Below are positions 7,837-16,169 of a stretch of DNA of 35,057 nt, piece by piece. The position numbers and the translations under genes are program-made. The notes beneath the pieces were generated by a model. That model ran no database searches. It was not told the origin of the DNA and was given only the letters and a program-made list of their open reading frames with translations. The stretch's first letter is position 1, and each line of letters opens with the position of its first letter. This DNA is from Gammaproteobacteria bacterium UBA2965. Its GTDB lineage: Bacteria > Pseudomonadota > Gammaproteobacteria > Pseudomonadales > Azotimanducaceae. The stretch spans positions 1,466 to 36,522 of the forward strand of contig DEBD01000004.1 of NCBI GenBank assembly GCA_002348385.1, in the 5' to 3' direction.

Positions 7837-8685
7837 CTACACGCGTGCCAGAGGCGTGGGCAGACCGGTGGCTCCCGGTCTGCAACGCCATACGCACCCG
7901 CCCAGGCTCTTGTCGTCGGTGTTGTCGGCGCTAACCACGTAGAGATCGCCCCAGTCCGAGCCGCCGAAGGCGCAGCTCGTGACCAGTCGCGCGGGAATGG
8001 TTAGCTCATCGAGCAACCTGCCTTGGGGATCGAGTATGGCAACGCGCCCACCCAGAAAATGCGCGACCCAGAGATTGCCTTGGGTGTCTACGCACAACCC
8101 GTCGGGAATGCCTTCGGAGAACGTCTGCGCGCCGATATGTCGGCGGCCGGACAGATTGCCGGCCGGGTCGATATCGTGTACCCAGATCCCGCAGCTACTG
8201 GAGTCGACGTGATAGAGCGTGCGACCGTCGGGGGACAAGCCGAATCCATTGGAGATGCCGACGTCGCCGTACAGCCGGGTTATGCTGCCGTCCAGCTCGA
8301 TGCGATAGGCCTCGCCCATGGGATCGGGGTGCTCGCGCACGTGCTTGATTTCGCCCAGCACCACGCCCACGTAGATGCGCCCCTGCGCGTCCGGTTGCAG
8401 ATCGTTGTAGTGCGGCGATCCCTCCCTTTCCAGCAGCACGCGGAAGTGCCCATCTTTCCAATGAGCGACGCTGGGACCGGACATGATCAATCCGCCATCG
8501 GCATGCGGTGCCAGGCCACCGATGTAGGTGCGGTCGGTCACCGCCACCTCAATGTGGCCGTCGGGGTCCACGCGGCTTACCGTCCCGCCGGGGATGTCGC
8601 TGAACCACAGCGCCCCCGCGGCGTCGGTGCGGGGTCCCTCAACCAGTCCGTAGCCGCTGGCCACCAGCTCCAGGTCGATGTTCAT
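7837..8685 (-). CDS. SMP-30/gluconolactonase/LRE family lactonase
   Basis: This six-bladed beta-propeller protein has about 282 residues from the ATG at 8685 (MNIDLELVASGYGLVEGP). The metal-binding pattern of the family is recognisable. A Glu sits in VEGPRTD near the start, an Asn in ISNGFGLSPDGRTLY and an Asp in IPDGLCVDTQGNLWVA. Family members hydrolyse sugar lactones such as gluconolactone, L-arabinonolactone and L-fuconolactone with a divalent cation. An in-frame extension to 8853 would run through the divergent cytochrome gene and encodes an Arg/Ser-rich stretch unlike the family, so I reject it. The gene leads an operon with the FAH hydrolase, consistent with lactone opening followed by diketo-acid cleavage. 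Confidence 0.87.
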   Translation of the reverse strand: MNIDLELVASGYGLVEGPRTDAAGALWFSDIPGGTVSRVDPDGHIEVAVTDRTYIGGLAPHADGGLIMSGPSVAHWKDGHFRVLLEREGSPHYNDLQPDAQGRIYVGVVLGEIKHVREHPDPMGEAYRIELDGSITRLYGDVGISNGFGLSPDGRTLYHVDSSSCGIWVHDIDPAGNLSGRRHIGAQTFSEGIPDGLCVDTQGNLWVAHFLGGRVAILDPQGRLLDELTIPARLVTSCAFGGSDWGDLYVVSADNTDDKSLGGCVWRCRPGATGLPTPLARV

Positions 8686-8740
8686 GGTGCGATCCGCCCT
8701 CCGCGGTGGTAATGGGTGCTGGATTGATGATACTGCCGTT

Positions 8741-10945
8741 GTGGAAAGCACACTAACTATTGCGCGTTGGCCGCTGCGGCTTCTTCTCCTGGCCATTTGC
8801 ATGGGTCTGGCCGCCGGATGCGGGCCGTCGGTGGAGCCGGAAGATCTGCACACCGATCATGCCGGCCAGCCTGTTGTGTCGAGCACCTATGTAGGTTCTC
8901 AGACCTGTGCCACCTGCCATGCAAGCCAACACGCGCAGTGGTCTCAGTCGCATCATCATCTGGCTATGGCTGAAGCCACGCCCTCCACTGTGCTGGGCGA
9001 TTTCGCGGGACAGACGCTGGGCGATACTCAGTTTCGGCGCGAGGGCGCCGCGTTCCTGGTACGTGCGGCAGATGGGACGGGCGAGCTCGCGGATTATCGG
9101 GTGCGTTATGCCTTCGGCGTTCAGCCATTGCAGCAATATCTGCTGGAACTCCCCGGTGGTCGCCTGCAGGCGCTGGATAAGGCCTGGGACAGCCGGCCCG
9201 AGGCCCACGGTGGCCAACGCTGGGTCTCTCTGCAGTCCGCGGAAGACGAGCGGTTGCTGCATTGGAGCGGGCCGGCCTACAACTGGAATCACATGTGCGC
9301 CGATTGTCACTCCACGCGCGTGACGAAGGGGTACGACGGCGAGACCGGCGCGTACCAGACGCGTTTTGCCGAGGTGTCCGTGGGTTGCGAGGCATGCCAC
9401 GGGCCGGCATCGGCCCACGTGGCGGATCCCGTTGGCCTACGTCCGCAAGCCTTGCGCTCGGGGCCCGAGCAGATCAACGCCTGCGCGCCATGCCACAGCC
9501 GGCGGGCGCAGCTGGCGGAAGGCTTCACCCCGACGGGGAATCTACTCGACCACTACCTGCCCGCGCTGCTGGATGCAGGCTTGTACCACCCGGACGGACA
9601 GGTGCTGGACGAGGTATACGTATACGGTTCCTTTCTGCAAAGCCGCATGCATGGCGCGGGTGTGGTTTGCGCAGACTGCCACGAGCCGCATTCGGGCCGG
9701 CTGCGTGCAGAAGGCAACGCGCTGTGCGCCCAGTGCCACAACGCGAAGGGCGTTGCTCGCTTTCCCTCCCTGCGCAAAGCGGACTATGACTCCGAAGCGC
9801 ACCACTTTCACGCGGGCAGCGAGGCGGCTTCCCGTTGCGTCTCTTGTCACATGCCGGAATCCACGTTCATGGTGTTGGACGCTAGGCGCGATCACAGTTT
9901 CCGGATTCCGCGCCCGGATCTGAGTGTAGATCTGGGTACGCCAAACGCATGCAACGGTTGTCATGAGGACCGATTGCCGCAGTGGGCGCGCGATGCCGTG
10001 GCGCGTTGGCATGGCCCTGAACGGCCCTTCCACTTCGGGCCGTTGATCGCTGCGGCTCGCAGTGGTGACCTGCGCGCAGAGGGGCAGCTGGCGGTGCTGG
10101 CCGACGATACGTCCCAACCAGCCATTGTTCGCGCAACGGCATTGTCGTTGATGGTGAGCTTTGAGCAGCGAACCACCACGTTTGCGCTGCAGCGTGGGTT
10201 GCAAGACGCGGACCCGCTCGTGCGGATCGGCGCGCTGCGTGGCGCGGCGCGCTGGGAGCCCCGACGGCGCTTTCAGATAGCCCGTGGGCTGCTCCGTGAT
10301 CGGCTGCTGGCGGTGCGCATCGAGGCGGCGAGAATCCTGGCGGAAGCCTACCCCCTGCTGACCGGATCGGACAGGGAGCGGCTGGGTGAGGGCATCGACG
10401 AGTATGCAAGGTCGTTGCGGTTGCGGGCCGATCGTGCGGAGGGACGGTCGAGTATGGCAACCATCTACCTGCATCGGGGCGACCCGGCGGCCGCGGAACG
10501 CGAGCTGAACGCGGCGCTTGCGCTGAACCCTTCCTGGGTGCCGGCGCTGGTCAATCTGGCAGACCTGTATCGGACCACCGGGCGCGACCAGCAAGGCGGA
10601 GAGCCGTTACAGCGCGCGCTCGAGTTGGCGCCGGACTCAGCCGACGTGCTGTTGGCCAGGGGGCTCTGGCTGGTGCGCCGCCAGCGTAGCGACGACGCCC
10701 TGGGGCTGTTCGCCCGTGCCCATCAGCTGGTGCCTCAGCATGTGAACTATGCTCGCATCTACGCCATCGCCTTGAACTCCGCCGGGGAACCGCGCGCTGC
10801 GCTGCAGGTTCTGGAGGCCGCGCTGTCCGGGCGGCCGCGCAACGAAGAACTGTTGCGATTGGCATTTACAATAGCCCGCGACGCGGGAATGCAGCAGGAG
10901 ACCGGCGACTATCTGCGCCGGCTCGAGCTGCGGTGGTCGCCATAG
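8741..10945 (+). CDS. Octaheme c-type cytochrome lipoprotein with HEAT-like and TPR repeats
   Basis: I place the start at GTG 8741, giving about 734 residues beginning MESTLTIARWPLRLLLLAIC. This yields a clean lipoprotein signal ending in LAAGC (Cys27). Eight CxxCH heme sites follow, with first Cys near residues 56, 186, 216, 248, 310, 329, 366 and 404 (CATCH, CADCH, CEACH, CAPCH, CADCH, CAQCH, CVSCH, CNGCH). Next comes a helical HEAT-like region (DADPLVRIGALRGAARW), then TPR repeats (GDPAAAERELNAALALNPSW and following). The layout matches multiheme proteins of the cytochrome c554/NrfA-like superfamily. The protein should be tethered in the periplasm as an electron carrier or reductase; the substrate is unknown. 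It heads an operon with a parvulin and a HupE-like gene. An upstream start at 8678 would overlap the divergent lactonase start. Confidence 0.88.
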   Translation: MESTLTIARWPLRLLLLAICMGLAAGCGPSVEPEDLHTDHAGQPVVSSTYVGSQTCATCHASQHAQWSQSHHHLAMAEATPSTVLGDFAGQTLGDTQFRREGAAFLVRAADGTGELADYRVRYAFGVQPLQQYLLELPGGRLQALDKAWDSRPEAHGGQRWVSLQSAEDERLLHWSGPAYNWNHMCADCHSTRVTKGYDGETGAYQTRFAEVSVGCEACHGPASAHVADPVGLRPQALRSGPEQINACAPCHSRRAQLAEGFTPTGNLLDHYLPALLDAGLYHPDGQVLDEVYVYGSFLQSRMHGAGVVCADCHEPHSGRLRAEGNALCAQCHNAKGVARFPSLRKADYDSEAHHFHAGSEAASRCVSCHMPESTFMVLDARRDHSFRIPRPDLSVDLGTPNACNGCHEDRLPQWARDAVARWHGPERPFHFGPLIAAARSGDLRAEGQLAVLADDTSQPAIVRATALSLMVSFEQRTTTFALQRGLQDADPLVRIGALRGAARWEPRRRFQIARGLLRDRLLAVRIEAARILAEAYPLLTGSDRERLGEGIDEYARSLRLRADRAEGRSSMATIYLHRGDPAAAERELNAALALNPSWVPALVNLADLYRTTGRDQQGGEPLQRALELAPDSADVLLARGLWLVRRQRSDDALGLFARAHQLVPQHVNYARIYAIALNSAGEPRAALQVLEAALSGRPRNEELLRLAFTIARDAGMQQETGDYLRRLELRWSP

Positions 10946-10961
10946 ACTCAGGGGAGATTTG

Positions 10962-11873
10962 ATGAACGTCGCGAGCCTACTCAAACAGCCGCTGCTGCAT
11001 TTCCTTGCGTTGGGGCTGGCATTGTTCTGGCTGTTCGACCTCGTTGCCGATGACGAGAGCGTGGATGACTCGGTAATCGTGGTGGATCGCCCGGCGCTGC
11101 TCACCTTCATTCAGTACCGTTCCCGATCCTTCGACCCGGGTGTCGCGGCGGCGCGGCTCGAGGCGCTCTCTCCCCTGGAGCGGGAGCTGCTCATTGCCGA
11201 TTTCGTGCGGGAGGAAGCGCTGCATCGGCGTGCCCTTGAGTTGGGTATGGAGGCGGATGACTACATCATCAAGCGGCGTCTGGTACAGAAGCTGGAGTTC
11301 GTCACGAACAGCTTCGTCGGCGAAGGCCTTCAGGCCACTGAGGAAGATGTTGCCGCGTATTACGCAGAAAACGTCGATGATTACTACGTGCCGCCATCGG
11401 CTACGTTTACCCACGTGTTCTTTGACAAGGAGCGTCACGCACCCGAGGAGCTTTCCCGGTTGGCGCGCGCAAAGCTCGTGGAGCTGAATGAATCTGGCGC
11501 TGATTTTTCCAGCAGCGTACGCCACGGAGACCGGTTTCTGTACCATGTGAACTACGTGGAGCGTGACCCCGAACTGGTTGCCAGCCATTTTGGCTCATCG
11601 ATGAGTGGGCACGTCTTCGACCTGGAGCCCAACGACCAGCGTTGGCGCGGGCCTTTTGAATCGCCGTTCGGACTGCACCTCGTCATGCTCACACGGCGGG
11701 AGGCAGGTCGCACGCCGCCGCTCGAGGAAATACGTCCACGGGTGGATTCCGATGCGCTGCGTTGGCTCGAGCGGCAACACGGGGATGCGGCGGTGCAGTC
11801 AATCGTGGATGGCTATGAGGTGCGTTTGGACTTTGAGGATGAAGTGCCGCCAGGCGTCGGTGGTGTGCCGTGA
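10962..11873 (+). CDS. Membrane-anchored parvulin-type peptidyl-prolyl cis-trans isomerase
   Basis: This protein of about 303 residues has one N-terminal membrane segment (LLHFLALGLALFWLFDLV), a SurA-N-like helical region and a PpiC/rotamase domain. The rotamase domain is recognised by SATFTHVFFDKE and by GPFESPFGLHLVMLTRR near the C terminus. It should act in the periplasm as a foldase. ATG 10962 is chosen because AGGGGAG lies five bases upstream; a TTG one codon earlier is less likely. It begins 16 bases after the octaheme cytochrome stop, and its own stop overlaps the HupE-like start by four bases (GTGA). This linkage suggests that it helps fold or mature the multiheme lipoprotein, but that is inference. 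Confidence 0.85.
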   Translation: MNVASLLKQPLLHFLALGLALFWLFDLVADDESVDDSVIVVDRPALLTFIQYRSRSFDPGVAAARLEALSPLERELLIADFVREEALHRRALELGMEADDYIIKRRLVQKLEFVTNSFVGEGLQATEEDVAAYYAENVDDYYVPPSATFTHVFFDKERHAPEELSRLARAKLVELNESGADFSSSVRHGDRFLYHVNYVERDPELVASHFGSSMSGHVFDLEPNDQRWRGPFESPFGLHLVMLTRREAGRTPPLEEIRPRVDSDALRWLERQHGDAAVQSIVDGYEVRLDFEDEVPPGVGGVP

Positions 11874-12871
11874 TCCGCTGGGCCGCGCTGCTGCTCAGCG
11901 CCGCGGCCGGTCTGGCGGCGGCACACGATTCCCGCCCCATCTATGTGCAGGTTGATGAGGCTGATAGTGGGTTGGTGAGCGTGCGCTGGAACGTGCCGCT
12001 GCAGGCCCCCGCCGCTAGGCTGCCGGCGCCCGTGTTGCCGGCGGGATGCGAAGCACGTGACCAAGCCGTGTACCAGCGCACGGACGGTGGCACCCTGGGG
12101 AGGCGCGACTTCGTGTGCCAAGAGGCGTTGTCGGGTCGAGAGGTGGGCATGCACTTCGTAACGCCCAATCCGTCGCTGAGCATGCTGTTTCAGGTGCACC
12201 TGCGAAATGGCGAGCAACATCTGCAGGTGCTGAGCCCAGGCACGGACCTCTGGCGCGTGCCGGACGCGGAGGCGCCCCTGGCGGTGGCAGGCGAGTACAC
12301 CCTGCTGGGCATGGAGCACATCTGGATCGGGGCCGATCATCTGCTTTTCGTGGCGTTACTGGTATTCGTGGCACGCTCGCTCAAGCGTCTGCTGCTGACA
12401 ATAACCGGTTTTACTGTCGCGCACTCAATCACCCTGGCGTTGGCCGCTCTGGAACTGGTGCGTGTGCCGACGGCACCCGTGGAGGCTGCTATCGCGTTGA
12501 GCGTGGTGCTTCTGGCGGTTGAGGTTGCCCGGGCTGATGCGTCCTCCCTGACATTCCGGTACCCCGTATTGGTGTCGAGCTCGTTCGGGCTGCTGCACGG
12601 GTTCGGTTTTGCGTCGGTGCTGGCCGACATTGGCCTGCCTCAGACGGCCCTGCCAACCGCGTTGTTGTTCTTCAACGTGGGTGTGGAGGTAGGGCAGATT
12701 CTGTTCGTGTTGGTGCTGCTGGTCGGCTGGTGGGCGCTTGCAGGCAGACGGCAAGGCGCAGGGCAATCCGATCAGTTCGGATTGCCCACGCTTGCCACTG
12801 TGGTGGTGTACGCGATCGGTGGGATCGCAAGTTACTGGGTGATCGAGCGCATCACCCAGTTCTGGAGCTAG
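11870..12871 (+). CDS. HupE/UreJ-family membrane protein
   Basis: This 333-residue protein has a signal peptide (MIRWAALLLSAAAGLAAAHD), a soluble periplasmic domain of about 120 residues and a C-terminal six-to-seven-helix membrane domain. Conserved His-rich motifs of the HupE/UreJ_2 family are clear: MEHIWIGADHLLFVALL, FTVAHSITLALAAL, SSFGLLHGFGFASVLA and FNVGVEVGQILFV. HupE relatives import nickel or act in metal supply to hydrogenase or urease. No hydrogenase or urease gene is present here, so the metal and client are open. The start is a GTG inside the parvulin stop (GTGA), implying translational coupling. Its TAG stop shares the CTAG tetranucleotide with the convergent split-barrel gene. 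Confidence 0.87.
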   Translation: MIRWAALLLSAAAGLAAAHDSRPIYVQVDEADSGLVSVRWNVPLQAPAARLPAPVLPAGCEARDQAVYQRTDGGTLGRRDFVCQEALSGREVGMHFVTPNPSLSMLFQVHLRNGEQHLQVLSPGTDLWRVPDAEAPLAVAGEYTLLGMEHIWIGADHLLFVALLVFVARSLKRLLLTITGFTVAHSITLALAALELVRVPTAPVEAAIALSVVLLAVEVARADASSLTFRYPVLVSSSFGLLHGFGFASVLADIGLPQTALPTALLFFNVGVEVGQILFVLVLLVGWWALAGRRQGAGQSDQFGLPTLATVVVYAIGGIASYWVIERITQFWS

Positions 12872-13467
12872 TCGAGACCGCGCCGCTTGAGCTCATCAGG
12901 CATGCGCTTGGCGTCTGCCTCCAGCATCGGTCCGCGCTCCTCGTCGGTGAGCTGGCCCATGGTGTCTTTGCCCATTTTTTCGCTGTCCAGCATGATCCAC
13001 TTTTCGGGCACGATCTCGATGATCACGCGTAAAGGGGAATTGAGCCGGCGGACGAAGTCGTCCGCAGCCGCTCTCTCTTCGTCTGTCATGTCAGACTCAT
13101 TGCCGCCGCGCGTGTAGGGGCCATACGCCAACGCTGGATAAAACCATTCCTTGGTTTCGTCATCGTCGTGAATGATTGCTCTTCCCTTGAAAGTGATAGC
13201 GCCATTGGGGCCGTTCGGTGCCGCAGCACCGCTGACTACGACGGAGCAGCGCGGATCGCGGCGGATAGCGGCTACTCGGTGCCTATGTACGCCGCAGGTG
13301 ATCCAACCGCTGCCTTTAGCCCAAACGAATGCGTGAATTACACCAACGGCCCAACCGTCTTTGGTAGTCCAGTTGAACGTACACTCACCTGCCTTGGTCA
13401 GCAGCTCTTCCTTCTTCTCATCGGAAAAAGGGTAGATGGATACCATCTCATGGTTTTCGCTGGACAT
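12868..13467 (-). CDS. Pyridoxamine 5'-phosphate oxidase-like FMN-binding split-barrel protein
   Basis: This 199-residue protein has a central split beta-barrel of the PNPOx-like superfamily. The strand pattern WAVGVIHAFVWAKGSGWIT, then HRVAAIRRDPRCSVVVSG, then AITFKGRAIIHDD is the usual arrangement in which FMN, F420 or heme binds. The C-terminal tail (TDEERGPMLEADAKRMPDE) is charged and helical. True PdxH residues are not obvious, so it is more likely one of the F420/FMN-dependent reductases or general stress proteins of the superfamily. The ATG at 13467 follows a strong GGGGAGG. It reads toward HupE with a 4-nt overlap. The presence of an LLM-class protein elsewhere in the window is compatible with F420 use but does not prove it. 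Confidence 0.75.
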   Translation of the reverse strand: MSSENHEMVSIYPFSDEKKEELLTKAGECTFNWTTKDGWAVGVIHAFVWAKGSGWITCGVHRHRVAAIRRDPRCSVVVSGAAAPNGPNGAITFKGRAIIHDDDETKEWFYPALAYGPYTRGGNESDMTDEERAAADDFVRRLNSPLRVIIEIVPEKWIMLDSEKMGKDTMGQLTDEERGPMLEADAKRMPDELKRRGLD

Positions 13468-13619
13468 AGCACCTCCCCGTGCCTTTAGTTATTACCCTTA
13501 GCATATCCCACAAATTCCAGGCGGCGCCAGCTTGGCCTTGGGTTTAGGTTTGAACCTGGCTGAATGACGACCGCCAAACGATGTAGTATTGGGGCGAAGG
13601 GAGCGTGATTGGGGGAGAT
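13468..13619. promoter_or_regulatory. Divergent spacer with short inverted repeat
   Basis: This spacer separates two divergent genes and is AT-richer near the split-barrel start. It contains AGGTT-tg-AACCT (13546-13557), a 5-bp inverted repeat with a 2-base centre, which could be an operator half-site pair. TAGTAT at 13584-13589 is a possible -10 for the flavoprotein gene, but no convincing -35 partner is visible. Confidence 0.25.
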
Positions 13620-14999
13620 ATGGAGCGGGATTACGATGTCATTGTGGTGGGCTCGGGTGCTGCCGGCCTGTCTGCGGCGGTTTCCGCGGCGGATGAGGGC
13701 GCCAGCGTGCTCATCGTGGAGGCGGGCACAAGGGTCGGGGGTTCGTCACGTCTGAGCGGCGGGCATTTTTATGCCGCGGGCACCAGCGTCCAGCAGCAGC
13801 AGGGCGTGCAAGACAGTGCTGACGCCATGTTCGAGCATTACATGACGTTGAACCAGTGGCTGGTGGAGCCTTCCGTGGTGCGCAAGTACTGCGATCTGTC
13901 GGCGCCCACGTTCGAATGGCTCACTGGGCTTGGTGTCGAGTTCAAACCCGAGGGTCTGTACCGCTCGGGTGTCGGCAGCACTCCGCGGGGGCATCAGCCC
14001 ACCGGCGAGGGCGAGCAGGTGGTGAATGTCCTGGATGCCCACAGGCAGCAACGGGGCGTGGACATCGTGCTGGATGCCCGGGTGGACGGCCTGCTGACCG
14101 ACGATGACGGCGCGATCTGTGGCATTCGAATTGGCGAAGACCAGGCCACCGCCGGCGCGGTAGTGCTGGCTACCGGCGGGTTCGGCGCAAATCCCGAGAT
14201 GCTCGAGGAACTCTATCCCCAGGCGGCCGCTAATGGGGATTGGAGTTGGTACATCGGTACCGAGCACGCTCAGGGCGACGGGCTCAAGCTGGGCCAGGCG
14301 GCGGGCGCGGCCATCGACGGACGTGATCGGGGCCTGCTGCTGGTGACACCGGGGTTCAGCCGCGATCTCGAAACTTTACTGCCTGGTTGGCTCATTGTGG
14401 TGAACGAAGACGGCCGCCGTTTCTGCAACGAGATGGCGCCCTACACGGTGCTCGCAGGCTTGATCAAGCATCAAGGTGGCAAGGTATATGCTGTATTCGA
14501 TGAAGGTGCGCGGGCCGCAGCGAAGCCGAATCCGGCATCCCAGGCGTACTGGGTGAACGAAGTGCTGGAACGCAAAGCGGACCAGGGCATCATCACTCGA
14601 GCAGACTCACTGGATGCCCTGGCTGCCGAGGTAGGCATCAATGCGGGGGCGCTGAAGAACACCATCGAGCACTACAACGTGGATTGCGAGACGGGCGAAG
14701 ACAGCATGTTCTTCAAACCGGCGGCTACCGGCATGCGGCCCATCGTTTCACCGCCGTTCTACGCTGCCGAGGTGCGGCCGGCCATTATCTGCTGGACCGG
14801 CACCGGGTTGCGTATCAACGCGGATACCGAGGTGATCGGCGTGGACGCGAAACCCATTCCCGGGCTGTATGCGGCCGGAGAGACAGTGGGCTCGCTGCAT
14901 GGCGACCGCTACATCGGAGGCGGCGGTTCCTACGGGCCGTGTGTGGTGTTCGGCAAGGTGGCCGGAGCCAACGCGGCGCTGGCATCCAAGGGTAACTGA
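13620..14999 (+). CDS. FAD-dependent oxidoreductase, fumarate reductase/KstD-like (FAD_binding_2)
   Basis: The protein has about 459 residues from ATG 13620 (MERDYDVIVVGSGAAGLSAA). A GTG at 13605 is an alternative; neither has an ideally spaced ribosome-binding site. The N-terminal Rossmann motif GSGAAGL is followed by GGSSRLSGGHFYAAG. The FAD-closing C-terminal motif is GGGGSYGPCVVFGKVAGANAA. These are the hallmarks of the flavoprotein family containing fumarate reductases, urocanate reductase and 3-ketosteroid Delta1-dehydrogenase. The C-terminal GxxGPxxVFG form leans toward the steroid dehydrogenase side. No heme or flavin-transfer domain and no secretion signal is present, so it is cytoplasmic. 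It would insert or reduce a C=C bond next to a carbonyl; the substrate is undetermined. Confidence 0.82.
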   Translation: MERDYDVIVVGSGAAGLSAAVSAADEGASVLIVEAGTRVGGSSRLSGGHFYAAGTSVQQQQGVQDSADAMFEHYMTLNQWLVEPSVVRKYCDLSAPTFEWLTGLGVEFKPEGLYRSGVGSTPRGHQPTGEGEQVVNVLDAHRQQRGVDIVLDARVDGLLTDDDGAICGIRIGEDQATAGAVVLATGGFGANPEMLEELYPQAAANGDWSWYIGTEHAQGDGLKLGQAAGAAIDGRDRGLLLVTPGFSRDLETLLPGWLIVVNEDGRRFCNEMAPYTVLAGLIKHQGGKVYAVFDEGARAAAKPNPASQAYWVNEVLERKADQGIITRADSLDALAAEVGINAGALKNTIEHYNVDCETGEDSMFFKPAATGMRPIVSPPFYAAEVRPAIICWTGTGLRINADTEVIGVDAKPIPGLYAAGETVGSLHGDRYIGGGGSYGPCVVFGKVAGANAALASKGN

Positions 15000-15041
15000 C
15001 ACCAGACTGGCTTGCTGGCTCACGGGCCGTCAGGCGCTGAT

Positions 15042-16115
15042 TCATGGCGCTGGGACGGTCAGCACGTAGCCCACGTCGGGTGTGGCGTGGCCGGCCAGCA
15101 GGCGCTGGTAGATGGCTTCGATTTCGTTGGGGTCGTTGCAACGGGTCACGTGGATTAGCCCGCGCACTGCGGAAAGCATGGTCTGCCAGGCCGGCTCGAA
15201 GGCGCCCAACATGCCCCCTGGACCCCAGTTTCTGGTCTCGATGTGGCCGGGGGCGAAAAATCCCTGAGGCTCCGGTCCGGCCAGCTCGCCGCCTCGACGC
15301 ACCTGGTTCCAGTGGGTGGCGCCCACCAGACAACTGAAGGTCAGGTTGCCGGCGTAATGCCCGTGCAATGCCGACAGCACGTCACCGTTGCCCGCCATGT
15401 CTACGCTCATGGTCTGTCGCGAAGCGTCCAAATGGCTGATGTCCGAATAGGTGACCACCTGGTCGTAACAGCCCAGTCCTTCCACGAAGGCGACGTTGTT
15501 CGCTGCGGTGACGCCGATGACGCGCACGTCGGGGCGCTGGGCCAGCAGCAGGCCCAGCCCGAGAGCCGTCTTGCTGGATGCGCTGGTTAGCACTATGTCC
15601 GTCGCGCCAAAAAAGTCGTTGGATGCGGCGAAATCGTCCAGCAGAAAGGAAGTCATGAACAGGGGCCGATACAGCATCTGGGCAGCGTCGGCGTCCGGGT
15701 CCGGCTCGTCGGGGGTGCGCACCAGCTGGTTGTAGACACCGGGCAGATCGGCGCGATGTTGGCTCACATCGGTGATCTGATGCGCCTTTACCTTGCCGGC
15801 CTGAATCATCAGGTGGCTGCCCATGGGCAGGTAGCCATACAGGCGCTCTCCTTGCGAAATCGCCTCGTGGTTTGATTGTACCACCGTAGCGAACCCCCAC
15901 ACCGGCACCCGTCCCCAACCCTTAGGTGCCGGAAAGAACTGCCAATAGCGCATGCTTTCTCCGGCCACCGCATAGGTGATGTTGTTGGCGGTCAGGGCGA
16001 ATTTGTCTACGCGCAGTAGCAGCGATCCCTCCGCTAATTCGTCGCAGAGGGGTTCGCTGCTCCATCGGGTGTCGGCCAGGTTTTCGGCGTTGACGAGTAG
16101 CTGCAGCCCGTGCAT
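15042..16115 (-). CDS. DUF2855 family protein (MDR-like fold)
   Basis: This 357-residue protein matches the DUF2855 family as I remember it. It has an N-terminal barrel with FALTANNITYAVAGESMRYW and the FPAPKGWGRVPVWGFA segment. A nucleotide-binding-like half follows, containing DIVLTSASSKTALGLGLLLA and VRVIGVTAANNVAFVEGLG. The fold resembles medium-chain dehydrogenases, but the classical GxGxxG is replaced by TSASSKTALG, and no experimentally established reaction is known to me. The ATG at 16115 follows AGGGGG. It is the third gene of a minus-strand unit with the cupin_8/JmjC and alpha/beta hydrolase genes, separated from the latter by 54 bases that contain an 18-bp palindrome. Confidence 0.8.
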   Translation of the reverse strand: MHGLQLLVNAENLADTRWSSEPLCDELAEGSLLLRVDKFALTANNITYAVAGESMRYWQFFPAPKGWGRVPVWGFATVVQSNHEAISQGERLYGYLPMGSHLMIQAGKVKAHQITDVSQHRADLPGVYNQLVRTPDEPDPDADAAQMLYRPLFMTSFLLDDFAASNDFFGATDIVLTSASSKTALGLGLLLAQRPDVRVIGVTAANNVAFVEGLGCYDQVVTYSDISHLDASRQTMSVDMAGNGDVLSALHGHYAGNLTFSCLVGATHWNQVRRGGELAGPEPQGFFAPGHIETRNWGPGGMLGAFEPAWQTMLSAVRGLIHVTRCNDPNEIEAIYQRLLAGHATPDVGYVLTVPAP

Positions 16116-16145
16116 GAGAGCCCCCTGTTTGTTGGCTTGTTAGTC

Positions 16146-16163
16146 GCCCGCCGGCCGGCGGGC
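16146..16163. repeat. Perfect 18-bp GC palindrome between alpha/beta hydrolase and DUF2855 genes
   Basis: GCCCGCCGGCCGGCGGGC is a perfect palindrome in the 54-base intercistronic gap. As RNA it forms a 7-bp all-GC stem with a GGCC loop. No T-tract follows on either strand, so it is more likely an attenuator, processing or stability hairpin, or a protein site, than a classical terminator. Confidence 0.55.
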
Positions 16164-16169
16164 CATGTG

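Noticed and set aside
8686..8853. N-terminal extension of the SMP-30 lactonase
   Set aside because: It runs through the divergent cytochrome start and encodes an Arg/Ser-rich stretch not found in the family.
9542..10594. 350-codon open frame antisense to the octaheme cytochrome
   Set aside because: The sense strand carries CxxCH motifs and TPR repeats; the antisense product is low-complexity and Arg/Gln/His-rich.
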